From Vibrio navarrensis (GTDB taxonomy: Bacteria; Pseudomonadota; Gammaproteobacteria; Enterobacterales; Vibrionaceae): 64,000 nucleotides of DNA. Made by a program: the position numbers and the translations under genes. The notes under the pieces were generated by a model. That model was not told the origin of the DNA and made no database searches. It saw only the letters and a list, made by a program, of their open reading frames with translations. Location: assembly GCF_000764325.1 (NCBI RefSeq), contig NZ_JMCG01000002.1, positions 868,001-932,000 on the forward strand, read 5' to 3'. Of the stretch, positions 1-10,500 are shown piece after piece (the stretch's first letter is position 1; every line of letters begins with the position of its first letter).

Positions 1-128
1 CTTTGATTCGTATCGCCACTTCCGCCTTTGGCCTTGCCAACCTCGCTGTGCCTTTTGACCCTCAGAAGCGAGGGTTTCATGATATTTGGGCAAAAACCCA
101 AGTCGTAGTGTTGCCTGTGGCAAAATAA
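1..128 (+). CDS. RDD-family membrane protein, C-terminal end (partial)
   Basis: The left edge cuts this gene, so only the last 41 codons are present, ending in TAA at 126-128. The visible tail contains GFHDIWAKTQVVVLPVAK, which resembles the end of RDD-domain proteins, where a basic loop and an HD-type motif precede a final strand. An RDD-family gene convergent to lptG is, from memory, a common arrangement in vibrios. It ends against a strong hairpin shared with lptG. The function of RDD proteins is poorly defined; they are small integral membrane proteins, sometimes linked to ion transport. The assignment rests on the short tail plus context. Confidence 0.6.
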   Translation, partial: LIRIATSAFGLANLAVPFDPQKRGFHDIWAKTQVVVLPVAK

Positions 129-130
129 AT

Positions 131-157
131 AATGGAAGGCCGAGGCCTTCCATTTTT
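131..157. terminator. Bidirectional intrinsic terminator
   Basis: A perfect 11-bp stem (AATGGAAGGCC with GGCCTTCCATT) has a two-base loop and is followed by a run of T on the plus strand and by T-rich sequence on the minus strand. It lies between the convergent RDD gene and lptG and can serve both. Confidence 0.85.
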
Positions 158-1227
158 TATAATTTCCGATTGAGCAGCATCACCGCGATAGTTAAAAAGA
201 CGATACTGGGCGCAATGGCACCAAATACAGGGGAAATGCCGTAGACCAAGCTGAGCGGACCGAAAAATTCGCTGGAGATATAAAATGCGAATCCGGCAAT
301 CACACCAGACAGTACCCTCGCCCCCATAGTCACACTTCGCAGCGGGCCAAAAATAAACGACAGCGCCATCAGCATCATCACGCCAATCGAGATAGGTTGA
401 GTGATCTTGCGCCAAAAGGCTAATTCATAGCGAGAAGCATCTTGCTCTGACGCTTTCAAGTATGTGACGTAGTCATATAATCCACTGATGGAAAGCTCTT
501 CAGGTTTGACGGTGACCACGGCCAGTTTGTCTGGAGCCAGGGACGTTTCCCAATCCATCTGCTCTAGTGACTGCTTAGTAATCACCTTTTCATCTTGCAT
601 ATTGGTGATTTGCACGTAGCGCATCAGCCAACGATTGTCTTGTAAGTAGTCGACTTCTTCAGCAAACACCACTGCTTGCAGCTTTTTGTCAGCATCAAAG
701 CGCCACATGTTCAATCCGTACAACTTATCGTCATCCACTTTGCCGATAAAGATGAAATCATTGGCATCTTTGGCCCAAACCCCACTGCGCACCGAGACAA
801 TGCTGCCGCCAGAAAGGGCAAAAGCGCGTAAGTCTCGTGCTAGCTTCTGCGCTTCAGGAGCCCCCCACTGACCTAAAGTCATCACGACCAACATCAGTGG
901 AATCGCTGTTTTCAGCACTGAGAGGCCGATGTCCAACTTAGAAAATCCCGCCGCTTGCATCACTACCAACTCTGAGCTAGATGCCAACATGCCTAGGCCA
1001 ATCAGCGCCCCAAGTAATGCGGCCATGGGGAAAAACATTTCGATATCGCGTGGAATGCTCAAAACAACAAAGTAGAGCGCGTGCAACAGATCGTAAGCTC
1101 CTTTGCCGACTTTACGTAGTTGTTCCACATATTTGATGATGCCGGAGAGGCCGACAAAGGTCACCAGAACCAAAGAGGTGGTGGCAACGATGGTTCTACC
1201 AATATAAAGGTCTAGAATTTTGAACAC
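157..1227 (-). CDS. lptG: LPS export ABC transporter permease LptG
   Basis: This 356-residue protein is one of two permease subunits of the LptB2FG transporter, which extracts lipopolysaccharide from the inner membrane and passes it to LptC/LptA. It begins with a membrane segment at about residues 12-32. It has further segments near 60-85 and 100-120, a periplasmic beta-jellyroll region at about 130-260, and three C-terminal membrane segments from about 270 to the end. This is the standard LptF/LptG (YjgP/YjgQ family) layout, and the length is normal. It lies 3 bp downstream of lptF on the same strand, so the two are co-transcribed. Its 3' end abuts a bidirectional terminator. Confidence 0.96.
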   Translation of the reverse strand: MFKILDLYIGRTIVATTSLVLVTFVGLSGIIKYVEQLRKVGKGAYDLLHALYFVVLSIPRDIEMFFPMAALLGALIGLGMLASSSELVVMQAAGFSKLDIGLSVLKTAIPLMLVVMTLGQWGAPEAQKLARDLRAFALSGGSIVSVRSGVWAKDANDFIFIGKVDDDKLYGLNMWRFDADKKLQAVVFAEEVDYLQDNRWLMRYVQITNMQDEKVITKQSLEQMDWETSLAPDKLAVVTVKPEELSISGLYDYVTYLKASEQDASRYELAFWRKITQPISIGVMMLMALSFIFGPLRSVTMGARVLSGVIAGFAFYISSEFFGPLSLVYGISPVFGAIAPSIVFLTIAVMLLNRKL

Positions 1228-1230
1228 GAG

Positions 1231-2331
1231 TTACGCCAACCTTTTCTTCTTAAAATTGTCTTTCATGCGTCGCACCGGAACACTGTCCATCAGATTGACC
1301 AAGATCGCCACCAACAGCAGCATGCCATTAATTGGCCACATACCAACCGATGTTGGAATGTCCCCTTCTTCTAATGCCGATTTGGTGGCACTGATCGCTA
1401 AGAAATAAGCGAGGTAGATCAAAATGGCAGGCCCCATCTTGGCAAATCGGCCTTGACGTGGATTGACCGCAGAGAGAGGAATCACCAGCATGGTCAGCAG
1501 CGGAATACAGACAAACAGTGAGAATCGCCATTGCAGTTCAGCTTGCGCTTCACGATCGGGGTGACCAATTAAGTCCAGCGTTGGCGTTGCGTCCCAATCT
1601 CGGCCACGATACTTCACCGCTCGCTGACCGATCAGCCCGTCATACTGGGCAAATTCGGTGATCATATATTCAACGCGTGTCGGAATGCCCTCATAGCGTG
1701 TCCCCTCCTTCATTGAGATGATCTGCCTGCCGTCAGACAACTCTTTTACCTCGCCAGAGCTGGCAAACATCACACTAGGAAGAATTGAGTCTCGGGGTAA
1801 TAACTGTGCGACAAAGACATTAGAAAGCTGCTTGTCTTTGATATCGTCAATGAAAACCACAGAAGAACGGTCAGGAGTAAACTGAAACTGCCCTTTTTTC
1901 AATAAATCGACACTGTTCTCGGCCGCCACTTGCTCAGTCAGTTGCTCTACTTTATCCATCGACCAAGGAGAAAGCCAAAGCGCGTTGAAAGCCGCCAAGC
2001 CTGAGGTCATCGCCGCGAGATAGAGTGCCGCTTGAATAAGAAATTTATTGCCGATGCCAGTAGCATTCATGACGACAATTTCACTTTCGGCATAGAGGCG
2101 ACCAAAGGTAATCAAAATACCGATATACAAGCTCAATGGCAGCATCAAAAGTCCCATGGAAGGCATATTCAGTGCAACCACTGACACAATCAGACTCGCA
2201 GGGATATCACCATCCGACGCATCGGCCAGTACGCTAATGAACTGTTGGCTGAGAAACACCAAAAAAAGTACGAAAAAGATCGCAAATTGGCTCTTGAGTG
2301 TCTCGCGGATCAAATATCTAACAATAATCAC
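1231..2331 (-). CDS. lptF: LPS export ABC transporter permease LptF
   Basis: This 366-residue protein is the partner permease of LptG in the LptB2FG lipopolysaccharide exporter. It shows an N-terminal membrane segment (about 15-35), two more around 55-75 and 100-125, a soluble periplasmic domain from about 130 to 265, and three C-terminal membrane helices. The tail is rich in Lys and Arg. It is the first gene of an lptF-lptG operon transcribed away from pepA, and the 193-bp gap to pepA must carry both divergent promoters. As in other gammaproteobacteria, the ATPase gene lptB is not in this cluster. Confidence 0.96.
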   Translation of the reverse strand: MIIVRYLIRETLKSQFAIFFVLFLVFLSQQFISVLADASDGDIPASLIVSVVALNMPSMGLLMLPLSLYIGILITFGRLYAESEIVVMNATGIGNKFLIQAALYLAAMTSGLAAFNALWLSPWSMDKVEQLTEQVAAENSVDLLKKGQFQFTPDRSSVVFIDDIKDKQLSNVFVAQLLPRDSILPSVMFASSGEVKELSDGRQIISMKEGTRYEGIPTRVEYMITEFAQYDGLIGQRAVKYRGRDWDATPTLDLIGHPDREAQAELQWRFSLFVCIPLLTMLVIPLSAVNPRQGRFAKMGPAILIYLAYFLAISATKSALEEGDIPTSVGMWPINGMLLLVAILVNLMDSVPVRRMKDNFKKKRLA

Positions 2332-2524
2332 GCTGAAATTACCTATACAAAACTTGTTTTTTTGGTCGAATCACTATAGTTTCCCGTTGAACCTTTTATT
2401 TTTTAAAAAAACTGACTAAATGTTAATCTGAGCTTTAACAGAGTAGACCGAGAATAGAATTCAACAAGTAAGCGGTCATTATCTAACATTTAGAACTATT
2501 TGTCTTCAGGATGTAGGAGTACGC

Positions 2525-4036
2525 ATGGAGTTCAGTGTAAAAAGTGGCAGTCCAGAGAAACAACGTAGCGCATGCATCGTTGTTGGTGTGTTTGAACCAC
2601 GTCGCCTTTCTCCAGTAGCCGAACAGCTCGATAAAATCAGTGACGGTTATATTAGTTCATTGCTTCGCCGCGGTGATCTAGAAGGTAAACCAGGCCAGAT
2701 GCTACTGCTGCATCAGGTGCCGGGTGTGCTTTCTGAACGTGTTCTTTTAGTCGGTTGCGGCAAAGAACGCGAACTGGGCGAACGTCAGTACAAAGAGATC
2801 ATTCAAAAAACCATCAACACGCTCAACGAAACAGGTTCTATGGAAGCGGTGTGCTTCTTAACTGAACTGCACGTCAAAGGACGTGACACGTACTGGAAAG
2901 TGCGCCAAGCCGTTGAAGCAACGAAAGATGGTTTGTACACCTTTGATCAGTTTAAGAGCGTAAAACCTGAAACTCGTCGTCCACTGCGCAAATTGGTATT
3001 CAACGTACCAACTCGTCGTGAACTGAACATGGGTGAGCGCGCTATTACTCACGGCCTTGCGATTGCTTCTGGCGTGAAAGCGTGTAAAGACCTTGGCAAC
3101 ATGCCACCGAATATCGCCAATCCAGCCTATTTGGCCTCTCAAGCTCGCCGCCTAGCAGACGACTACGACACCATCTCTACCAAGATCATTGGCGAGCAAG
3201 AGATGGAAAAATTGGGCATGACCTCTTACTTGGCGGTTGGCCGTGGTTCGAAGAACGAATCCATGATGTCGGTCATTGAGTACAAGGGTAACCCAGATCC
3301 AGATGCTAAACCGATTGTGCTGGTCGGCAAAGGCCTCACATTTGACTCAGGCGGTATTTCGCTCAAACCCGGCGAAGGCATGGATGAGATGAAGTACGAC
3401 ATGTGTGGTGCGGCTTCGGTTTTCGGCACGATGAAAGCCGTGGCAAAACTCAAACTGCCACTCAACGTGATTGGCGTGCTAGCAGGTTGTGAAAACATGC
3501 CTGGCAGCAACGCATACCGCCCAGGTGACATCTTAACCACCATGTCAGGCCAAACGGTCGAAGTGTTGAATACTGACGCGGAAGGCCGCTTGGTGCTGTG
3601 TGACGCGCTCACCTACGTTGAACGTTTCGAGCCAGATTGTGTGGTCGACGTAGCGACGCTAACAGGTGCGTGTGTGATTGCCCTTGGCCACCACATTACT
3701 GGTGTTCTAGCGAACCACAACCCATTGGCACACGAGCTGGTGAATGCCTCTGAGCAAGCAAGCGATCGCGCATGGCGTCTACCGATGGCAGATGAATACC
3801 ATGAGCAGCTTAAGAGCCCATTTGCTGACATGGCTAATATCGGTGGTCGTCCTGGCGGCACCATTACCGCGGCCTGTTTCTTGTCTAAATTCACCAAGAA
3901 ATACAACTGGGCGCACTTGGATATCGCGGGTACAGCATGGCGCTCTGGCGCAGCCAAAGGCTCAACGGGCCGTCCGGTCTCAATGCTGGTCCAATTCCTA
4001 TTGAACCGCAGCGGCCACCACGAAATTGAAGAGTAA
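2525..4036 (+). CDS. pepA: Leucyl aminopeptidase PepA (M17 family)
   Basis: This is a 503-residue cytosolic aminopeptidase that removes N-terminal residues from peptides using two divalent metal ions. The C-terminal catalytic domain carries the M17 signature NTDAEGRL at residues 349-356, which supplies metal-binding Asp and Glu. Upstream are the metal and active-site Lys region [11 protein letters not shown] and the MKYDMCGAA segment. In E. coli the same protein (XerB/CarP) also binds DNA, at ColE1 cer sites and at carAB. The start is supported by an AGGAG-type ribosome binding site a few bases upstream. It is divergent from lptF and is followed by an intrinsic terminator before holC. Confidence 0.97.
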   Translation: MEFSVKSGSPEKQRSACIVVGVFEPRRLSPVAEQLDKISDGYISSLLRRGDLEGKPGQMLLLHQVPGVLSERVLLVGCGKERELGERQYKEIIQKTINTLNETGSMEAVCFLTELHVKGRDTYWKVRQAVEATKDGLYTFDQFKSVKPETRRPLRKLVFNVPTRRELNMGERAITHGLAIASGVKACKDLGNMPPNIANPAYLASQARRLADDYDTISTKIIGEQEMEKLGMTSYLAVGRGSKNESMMSVIEYKGNPDPDAKPIVLVGKGLTFDSGGISLKPGEGMDEMKYDMCGAASVFGTMKAVAKLKLPLNVIGVLAGCENMPGSNAYRPGDILTTMSGQTVEVLNTDAEGRLVLCDALTYVERFEPDCVVDVATLTGACVIALGHHITGVLANHNPLAHELVNASEQASDRAWRLPMADEYHEQLKSPFADMANIGGRPGGTITAACFLSKFTKKYNWAHLDIAGTAWRSGAAKGSTGRPVSMLVQFLLNRSGHHEIEE

Positions 4037-4050
4037 TACTCTCAACAACA

Positions 4051-4075
4051 AAAAGGGCCTCAAGGCCCTTTTTTA
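4051..4075 (+). terminator. Intrinsic terminator after pepA
   Basis: The stem AAAGGGCCT/AGGCCCTTT with a short loop is followed by a T run, 15 bp after the pepA stop. It separates pepA from holC. Confidence 0.85.
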
Positions 4076-4101
4076 ATCGTTCAACCTAAGGTTCAACGAC
4101 G

Positions 4102-4551
4102 ATGCAAAGAGCCACGTTTTACATTATTCAGCCACAAAGCCCTCAAGCGAGTGACAGCGGATTCGCCCACTACGTGGTGTTTCTCGCTCATCATTTTGCT
4201 AAGCAAGGGGCCAAAGTGTATCTCAACTGCAAAAGCAAAACTCACGCCGAGCAGATGGCGGAGTTTTTTTGGCAAGTCGAACCCGAACAGTTTGTCGCGC
4301 ACAATTTGGTCGGAGAAGGACCAAAATACGCCACCAACATTGAGATCGGCCATTCTGCTGTGCGCCCTTGTTGGAATCGGCAGTTGGTCATAAACTTGGC
4401 GGAAAATGAGACAACCTTTGCGAACCAGTTTGCTGAGGTGGTAGACTTCGTCCCTTGCGAAGAAAAAGCTAAACAGCTCGCGAGAGAAAGGTATAAAATC
4501 TATCGCCAAGCTGGTTATCAGCTGCAAACCATCGAAATTGAACACAACTAA
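4102..4551 (+). CDS. holC: DNA polymerase III subunit chi HolC
   Basis: This 149-residue protein is the chi subunit of the DNA polymerase III clamp loader. It bridges psi (HolD) and the C-terminal tail of single-strand binding protein. The N-terminal beta strand (ATFYIIQ), the central segment with a basic KSKTHAEQM helix, and the overall length fit the family. The gene lies between pepA and valS, which is its conserved position in enterobacteria and vibrios. The gap of about 95 bp before valS contains a short inverted repeat of CTCTCT and AGAGAG without a clear T run, so transcription may continue into valS. Confidence 0.94.
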   Translation: MQRATFYIIQPQSPQASDSGFAHYVVFLAHHFAKQGAKVYLNCKSKTHAEQMAEFFWQVEPEQFVAHNLVGEGPKYATNIEIGHSAVRPCWNRQLVINLAENETTFANQFAEVVDFVPCEEKAKQLARERYKIYRQAGYQLQTIEIEHN

Positions 4552-4645
4552 CCGTCAATCCTTATAGTTAAGCTCTCTCTTTAGAGAGTTCACTTATAGA
4601 GATTGACTCAGATTCAACCATCAACGTATCCATTTAAAGAGCGCT

Positions 4646-7504
4646 ATGGAAAAGACATACAACCCAACTTCAATCGAACAAGCTCTGTATCAGACTTGGG
4701 AAGAGCAAGGCTACTTTAAGCCACACGGTGACACGACGAAAGCGTCATACAGCATCATGATCCCGCCGCCGAACGTCACAGGTAGCCTACACATGGGCCA
4801 CGCGTTCCAAGACACCATCATGGATACGCTGATCCGTTGTGAACGTATGAAGGGCAAAAATACCCTTTGGCAAGTCGGCACCGACCACGCCGGTATCGCC
4901 ACTCAGATGGTGGTTGAGCGTAAGATCGCTGCAGAAGAAGGCAAAACTAAGCACGATTACGGTCGTGACGCTTTCATCGACAAGATCTGGGAATGGAAAG
5001 GCCAATCAGGCGGCACCATTACTCAGCAGCTTCGTCGTCTTGGCGCATCAGTCGACTGGGATCGTGAGCGCTTCACCATGGATGAAGGTCTGTCGAATGC
5101 TGTTCAAGAAGTGTTCGTGCGTCTCTACGAAGATGACCTCATCTACCGTGGTAAGCGTCTGGTTAACTGGGATCCTAAACTGCACACTGCGATCTCCGAT
5201 CTCGAAGTTGAGAACAAAGAGACCAAGGGCCACATGTGGCACTTCCGCTACCCGCTCGCAGACGGCGTAAAAACCGCAGATGGTAAAGACTACATCGTTG
5301 TCGCCACCACACGTCCAGAAACCATGCTCGGCGATACTGGCGTGGCGGTAAACCCAGAAGATCCTCGTTACAAAGATCTGATTGGTAAAGAGATAATCCT
5401 GCCTATCGTTGATCGTCGTATCCCAATCGTAGGCGATGAACACGCCGACATGGAAAAAGGTACGGGCTGTGTGAAAATCACCCCAGCGCACGACTTTAAC
5501 GACTGCGAAGTGGGTAAACGTCATCAACTGCCGATGATCAACATCTTCACTTTCGATGCCAACATCCGCGACGCTGCAGAAGTGTTCACCACCAACGGTG
5601 AGCCAAGTGATGTGTACTCCACCGAGATTCCAGCCAAATACCAAGGTATGGAGCGTTTCGCGGCGCGTAAAGCGATCGTGGCGGAATTCGACGAGCTTGG
5701 CCTGCTGGAAGAGATCAAAGATCACGACTTGACGGTGCCATACGGCGACCGTGGTGGCGTGGTGATCGAACCTATGCTGACTGACCAATGGTACGTGCGC
5801 ACTGCACCGCTGGCAAAAACCGCGGTTGAAGCGGTTGAAAACGGCGACATCCAATTCGTGCCTAAGCAATACGAAAACATGTACTTCTCTTGGATGCGTG
5901 ACGTTCAAGACTGGTGTATCTCTCGTCAGTTGTGGTGGGGTCACCGCATCCCAGCTTGGTACGACAACCAAGGCAATGTTTACGTTGGTCGCAGCGAAGA
6001 AGAAGTTCGTCAAAAGCACAACCTAGAGTCGGTGATTGAGCTGCACCAAGACGAAGACGTACTGGATACCTGGTTCTCTTCTGCACTATGGACCTTCGGC
6101 ACGCAAGGTTGGCCAGAGCAAACGGATGATCTGAAAGTGTTCCACCCTTCAGATGTACTGGTGACGGGTTTCGACATCATCTTCTTCTGGGTTGCGCGCA
6201 TGATCATGATGACCATGCACTTCGTCAAAGACGAAAACGGCAAGCCACAAGTGCCATTCAAAACCGTTTACGTTACCGGCCTAATCCGTGATGAAAACGG
6301 CGACAAGATGTCGAAGTCAAAAGGTAACGTACTTGACCCGATCGACATGATCGACGGTATCGACCTTGAGTCTCTGGTTGAGAAGCGCACTGGCAACATG
6401 ATGCAGCCTCAGCTTGCAGCGAAGATCGAGAAGAACACGCGTAAGACATTTGAAAACGGCATTGAAGCATACGGTACAGACGCACTGCGCTTCACCCTTG
6501 CTGCAATGGCATCAACTGGCCGCGATATCAACTGGGATATGAAGCGTCTGGAAGGTTACCGTAACTTCTGTAACAAGCTATGGAACGCCAGCCGTTACGT
6601 AATGATGAACACCGAAGAGCAAGATTGTGGCTTTGGCGCAGGTGAGATCGAATACTCACTGGCGGACAAGTGGATCGAGTCTCAGTTTGAACTCGCAGCG
6701 AAGGCGTTTAACAACCATATCGATAACTTCCGTCTCGATATGGCAGCCAACACCCTGTACGAATTCATCTGGAACCAATTCTGTGACTGGTACTTAGAGC
6801 TAACCAAACCGGTTCTATGGAAAGGGACTGAAGCGCAACAACGTGGTACGCGTCGTACGCTAATCACAGTGCTGGAGAAGACGCTACGTCTGGCTCACCC
6901 TGTGATTCCTTACATCACCGAAACTATCTGGCAAAGCATCAAGCCACTAGTAGACGGTGTGGAAGGCGAGACCATCATGCTGCAATCTCTGCCTCAATTC
7001 GATGAAGCGAACTTCAACCAAGCAGCGCTCGATGACATCGAATGGGTAAAAGCCTTCATCACTAGCATTCGTAACCTACGTGCTGAATACGACATCAACC
7101 CAGGTAAGCCTCTGTCTGTGATGCTCAAAGCGGCGACAGCAGAAGACGCTGCGCGCGTTGAAGCCAACAAGCAGGTGCTGATTTCTCTGGCTAAGCTGGA
7201 GTCAGTACGCGTGCTCGCAACCGGTGAAGAAACGCCTGCCTGTGCAACCGCACTGGTCGGTAAATCTGAGCTGATGATCCCAATGGCAGGCCTGATCGAC
7301 AAAGATGCCGAGCTGGCTCGTTTGGATAAAGAAGTAGCGAAAACACAAGGCGAAATCAAACGCATCGAAGGTAAACTGGGCAACGAAGGTTTCGTTGCGA
7401 AGGCCCCTGAAGCGGTTATCGCCAAAGAGCGTGAAAAGCTGGAAGGTTACAAAGAGACACTGGCTAAGCTAGAAGAGCAAAAAAACACGATCGCGGCACT
7501 TTAA
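4646..7504 (+). CDS. valS: Valyl-tRNA synthetase ValS
   Basis: This 952-residue class Ia aminoacyl-tRNA synthetase charges tRNA-Val and edits mischarged threonine. The HIGH-type signature appears as HMGH at residues 49-52 within [14 protein letters not shown], and the KMSKS loop is at residues 554-558. An editing (CP1) domain lies between them, an anticodon-binding domain follows, and the last 70 or so residues form a basic/acidic coiled coil that contacts tRNA, as known for ValRS. The length is normal. It is preceded by holC and followed by an intrinsic terminator. A 323-codon antisense open frame inside it is a codon-bias shadow. Confidence 0.98.
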   Translation: MEKTYNPTSIEQALYQTWEEQGYFKPHGDTTKASYSIMIPPPNVTGSLHMGHAFQDTIMDTLIRCERMKGKNTLWQVGTDHAGIATQMVVERKIAAEEGKTKHDYGRDAFIDKIWEWKGQSGGTITQQLRRLGASVDWDRERFTMDEGLSNAVQEVFVRLYEDDLIYRGKRLVNWDPKLHTAISDLEVENKETKGHMWHFRYPLADGVKTADGKDYIVVATTRPETMLGDTGVAVNPEDPRYKDLIGKEIILPIVDRRIPIVGDEHADMEKGTGCVKITPAHDFNDCEVGKRHQLPMINIFTFDANIRDAAEVFTTNGEPSDVYSTEIPAKYQGMERFAARKAIVAEFDELGLLEEIKDHDLTVPYGDRGGVVIEPMLTDQWYVRTAPLAKTAVEAVENGDIQFVPKQYENMYFSWMRDVQDWCISRQLWWGHRIPAWYDNQGNVYVGRSEEEVRQKHNLESVIELHQDEDVLDTWFSSALWTFGTQGWPEQTDDLKVFHPSDVLVTGFDIIFFWVARMIMMTMHFVKDENGKPQVPFKTVYVTGLIRDENGDKMSKSKGNVLDPIDMIDGIDLESLVEKRTGNMMQPQLAAKIEKNTRKTFENGIEAYGTDALRFTLAAMASTGRDINWDMKRLEGYRNFCNKLWNASRYVMMNTEEQDCGFGAGEIEYSLADKWIESQFELAAKAFNNHIDNFRLDMAANTLYEFIWNQFCDWYLELTKPVLWKGTEAQQRGTRRTLITVLEKTLRLAHPVIPYITETIWQSIKPLVDGVEGETIMLQSLPQFDEANFNQAALDDIEWVKAFITSIRNLRAEYDINPGKPLSVMLKAATAEDAARVEANKQVLISLAKLESVRVLATGEETPACATALVGKSELMIPMAGLIDKDAELARLDKEVAKTQGEIKRIEGKLGNEGFVAKAPEAVIAKEREKLEGYKETLAKLEEQKNTIAAL

Positions 7505-7539
7505 TTCCAAAGTGAATTAAGAGATCCATGATTAATCAG

Positions 7540-7568
7540 AAAAGGCAGCGAGTTCGCTGCCTTTTCTA
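7540..7568. terminator. Intrinsic terminator between valS and the M48 gene
   Basis: The stem AAAAGGCAGCGA/TCGCTGCCTTTT has a 2-base loop and T-rich flanks. It lies 35 bp after the valS stop and about 50 bp past the 3' end of the convergent peptidase gene, so it can act in both directions. Confidence 0.85.
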
Positions 7569-7617
7569 TTGGCTTTCTTTAGCCGCTTGCGGTTTGCCGC
7601 ACACATTTCCCCTACCG

Positions 7618-8622
7618 CTAATCACTGCGCGCAGCATCGATGCGGGAGTCAAAATCAGGATGAGTACTCAGCCATGCGGGCACTTCCCCCTCACTTTGCT
7701 GCTGAAAACGCTCAAACATCTCTGCCATCGGTTCACTACTACCATATATCTGCCGCATCGCCAGTTTCGCGTAATGATCCGCCTGCTTTTCGGCCTCACG
7801 CGATTGGCCATTGGAAGCAATGAATACGCCCATCCCCGCCAGATTATCAACGATGCCCGAACTTTCCCCCGTGATCAGAGAAACACTGACGGAGAGTATG
7901 GTCGATTGCACCAATTGCTTCATCATATGCCGGTGATGAACATGCCCTAACTCATGCAAAATGATGCTATCAAGCTGCGCTGGCGTCTCTGCCAGAGCCA
8001 CCAGCTCATCTAAAAGAATGATAGTACCGCCGGGTAGCGCAAACGCATTCGCTCCTTGAGCCGATGAGCGAAACTGCACATTGATAGCAAAAGGCAGCGG
8101 AGCAAGCTTTTCGACGTGCTGCGACACACGCAAACGAATTGCCTGCTGCTGCGAGGCGGCAAGCTCGCTGGGGACGAGGTGCTCGTCCAAGGTTTGCAAG
8201 ATCTTCTCGCCCAGAAGCAACGAGACCGAGTCGGGCAAACGCTCAGCTATCTTGTCACTCGCCCAAGGCAACGCGTAGACATACCCCCAAAGCAGAATAG
8301 CGATACAGATGAACGAGGAAACCACCCAAGCGGTGATATTTCCTTCCATCCAATCGACAAAGCGAGTTCTGCGCTTACGATGACGCTGCAACCATTGCTC
8401 TATTGCCGCACTGCGGGGAGCAACAAACACCCACCCCTGCGCAAAGGTAAAACGGATGGGCAGATTGCCCACCGGATCGCTGACCGTCACATGATGCTGC
8501 TCACAACTGATAATGTCCCCATTTATGTGCAGCGCGACAAAATTGGCCTGAGAGAGATCTAACATCGCCTCGTGTCGCTCTGAGCTACGAGGCGCAAACG
8601 CGGTGCCTTGAATGCGTGACAT
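7618..8622 (-). CDS. M48-family membrane metallopeptidase
   Basis: This is a 334-residue zinc peptidase. The zinc motif HELGH is at residues 223-227, and the third ligand lies in SREAEKQAD (Glu278). One membrane segment (about 99-119) separates a cytoplasmic N-terminal domain from the peptidase domain. The N-terminal part contains a small beta-rich domain (LHINGDIISCEQHHVTV). Related families include HtpX, Oma1 and BepA/LoiP, but no signal peptide or lipobox is present, so it is not BepA or LoiP. The start codon overlaps the stop of the upstream DUF898 gene as TGATG, which indicates translational coupling. The substrate is unknown; membrane protein quality control is an inference. Confidence 0.85.
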   Translation of the reverse strand: MSRIQGTAFAPRSSERHEAMLDLSQANFVALHINGDIISCEQHHVTVSDPVGNLPIRFTFAQGWVFVAPRSAAIEQWLQRHRKRRTRFVDWMEGNITAWVVSSFICIAILLWGYVYALPWASDKIAERLPDSVSLLLGEKILQTLDEHLVPSELAASQQQAIRLRVSQHVEKLAPLPFAINVQFRSSAQGANAFALPGGTIILLDELVALAETPAQLDSIILHELGHVHHRHMMKQLVQSTILSVSVSLITGESSGIVDNLAGMGVFIASNGQSREAEKQADHYAKLAMRQIYGSSEPMAEMFERFQQQSEGEVPAWLSTHPDFDSRIDAARSD

Positions 8623-9797
8623 CAGCTAATGCCCATGCCAAGATCAAACACCTGCGCCAGCTCGTCACTGATGGCCGATTTCACCTCCGAATCCTGATCC
8701 CAAGCTTTCAGTTGCGTCATGTCGCCCAGCACCGCCGTATTAGCTGCGACATATCGCGTGGTGCGCACCATCACCCAAGGACGTGCTAAACCAAGCGTCA
8801 CCAATTGCAATAAGAAGTTGCTGATCACTAACGTGGTGTAATTCCACACGCCCATGGTCGAAGAAAAAGTAAACGTTTGTTCACTGTCACTTGCTTGCTG
8901 CGCACGCAGACAAGAGAAGACATAGTTGCGAATACGAGTGGTAGTGTAGGCCGTCATGACGACCGACATAATTAAAATCAAAGCATACATCAATGGAACA
9001 ACAAACAAACTCGAATGGTTCTCAAGAGTAGAGAGATCGCCATTCACTAAATCCATCAACACACCTGAGCCAAACACATACCCGAGCACAACCCCACCGA
9101 TGATGGCACTAAAGAGTACACCGAGTAGACTCGCTTTCAGGTAAACCGAAGCAAAGAAACCCGTTTTCAACTCGGCACTAAATTGCCATTCGCCATACTG
9201 ATAACCATTGGCAAAATAGTGATGCATACCCACCGCCATCCAAGCGTAAAGCACGGCGGCGACAACCAGCCCGAACAGACCGAGTAACATGGCGGCCATT
9301 CCTGACGAGAAAGCCGCAGCAAACACTAGGCTGCCGTACAATCCAAGCACAATCAGCGAGACAATACCACGCCCCAAAATGGCAGTATAGGCGCCACTTA
9401 GTGAGGCATTAAAGGCAAAATGCACGTTGCGATAGCTAGTCATCGCCGCATCAAAGCGAGCATTGCTCCACATCAGCCAAGGCAAGGCGAGATAAAACGC
9501 GATCAAAAGCAACGCACTGAATAACGGGAAGATGGTGTTGGTAACCGCCCAGACAAGCACCACCAACAAGGCCACTAAACGGCCTTTAAGCAGTTGAATC
9601 GGGGTGGCGTGATACTCAAAATTATCACCTGCGAGCTCAGTATTGCCGTAAAAGTAGCGTTTTGTTCTGACCTTTGCCCAAGCGGAGTAGATGCCTAAGG
9701 TGATAACAGACAAAAGAATATTGACGATCCAGATGCCAAAAAACTCGCCCCCTTGGCCGTGAAATTGGATGGTATTTCGCGTTGATGTGTTGTTCAT
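8622..9797 (-). CDS. DUF898 (YjgN-like) polytopic membrane protein
   Basis: The protein has 391 residues if translation starts at the ATG at 9797. I prefer that start because AGGGA lies about 8 bases upstream and the longer open frame adds an atypical hydrophobic extension. The sequence begins MNNTSTRNTIQFHGQGGEFF and then has repeated long hydrophobic segments. The motif YSAWAKVRTKRYFYGNTEL near the start is echoed by LARPWVMVRTTRYVAANTAV near the end, the internal duplication typical of DUF898 proteins. E. coli YjgN belongs here and has no established function. The gene is coupled to the M48 peptidase, suggesting the two act together at the inner membrane. Confidence 0.88.
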   Translation of the reverse strand: MNNTSTRNTIQFHGQGGEFFGIWIVNILLSVITLGIYSAWAKVRTKRYFYGNTELAGDNFEYHATPIQLLKGRLVALLVVLVWAVTNTIFPLFSALLLIAFYLALPWLMWSNARFDAAMTSYRNVHFAFNASLSGAYTAILGRGIVSLIVLGLYGSLVFAAAFSSGMAAMLLGLFGLVVAAVLYAWMAVGMHHYFANGYQYGEWQFSAELKTGFFASVYLKASLLGVLFSAIIGGVVLGYVFGSGVLMDLVNGDLSTLENHSSLFVVPLMYALILIMSVVMTAYTTTRIRNYVFSCLRAQQASDSEQTFTFSSTMGVWNYTTLVISNFLLQLVTLGLARPWVMVRTTRYVAANTAVLGDMTQLKAWDQDSEVKSAISDELAQVFDLGMGIS

Positions 9798-10055
9798 TGA
9801 AACTATCCCTGACGTAATAATTAATAAGAAAATCAGTAATTTTATAAAACCTGTTATTCTAACCGGATTATACTCCCCCATTCAGTGATGCATCTAAACA
9901 AAACACATTGATTTCCTATATAAATCACTCAGCAACCCATATATAGCTTTTGACGATTAATTAGATAGATTCAATCGAATTTCCCTTTAATTATTTTTCT
10001 CAGATACTGCACTTAACGCCGAACCAACTACGATGGCGTACTGAGAGGATCCATC

Positions 10056-10466
10056 ATGAAAAAGACCCTAACCTTTGCTGCCCTGCACTTTACTATCGCC
10101 TTTACCGTCGCTTACTTGCTGACTGGGGATATTCTGATCGGCAGTTTGATCGCCATGATTGAGCCCTCAGTGAACACCGTGGCATTTTACTTTCATGAGA
10201 AAGCATGGGCGCAAGCACCCGCGTTAAGAGCGCGTCAGTGGATGACCAAACTCAAGACTACCAGCTTTGCGACCGTCCATTTCAGCGTGGCGTTTTCTGT
10301 CGCCTATCTATTGACTGGTGACCTTTTGGTCGGTGGCGTCATGGCGATGATTGAACCTTCGATCAACACAGTGGTGTACTACTTCCATGAAAAGGTCTGG
10401 TTACGCCACAGTGCAAGCAAACAAACGCGCGATTCGCACCGTTTTTGTTTGCACCCAACGGCGTAG
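10056..10466 (+). CDS. Tandem DUF2061 small membrane protein
   Basis: This 136-residue protein is built of two copies of a roughly 55-residue DUF2061 unit. Each has a hydrophobic hairpin with the pattern HFxxAFxVAYLLTGD, then AMIEPSxNTV and a FHEKxW end. The copies cover about residues 1-55 and 63-118, followed by a short basic tail. Many DUF2061 proteins have one unit, so this is an internal duplication. A GAGAGGATC ribosome binding region lies just upstream of the ATG. The 258 bp between it and the divergent DUF898 gene is AT-rich and should hold both promoters. The function is unknown. Confidence 0.8.
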   Translation: MKKTLTFAALHFTIAFTVAYLLTGDILIGSLIAMIEPSVNTVAFYFHEKAWAQAPALRARQWMTKLKTTSFATVHFSVAFSVAYLLTGDLLVGGVMAMIEPSINTVVYYFHEKVWLRHSASKQTRDSHRFCLHPTA

Positions 10467-10500
10467 CCACTCTATAGTTTTGACCATCATGAACTGAACT

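Noticed and set aside
4570-4610. Terminator between holC and valS
   Set aside because: The CTCTCT/AGAGAG repeat is short and lacks a T run.
5048-6019. 323-codon open frame antisense to valS
   Set aside because: It follows the codon pattern of valS on the opposite strand, has no ribosome binding site and resembles no protein family.
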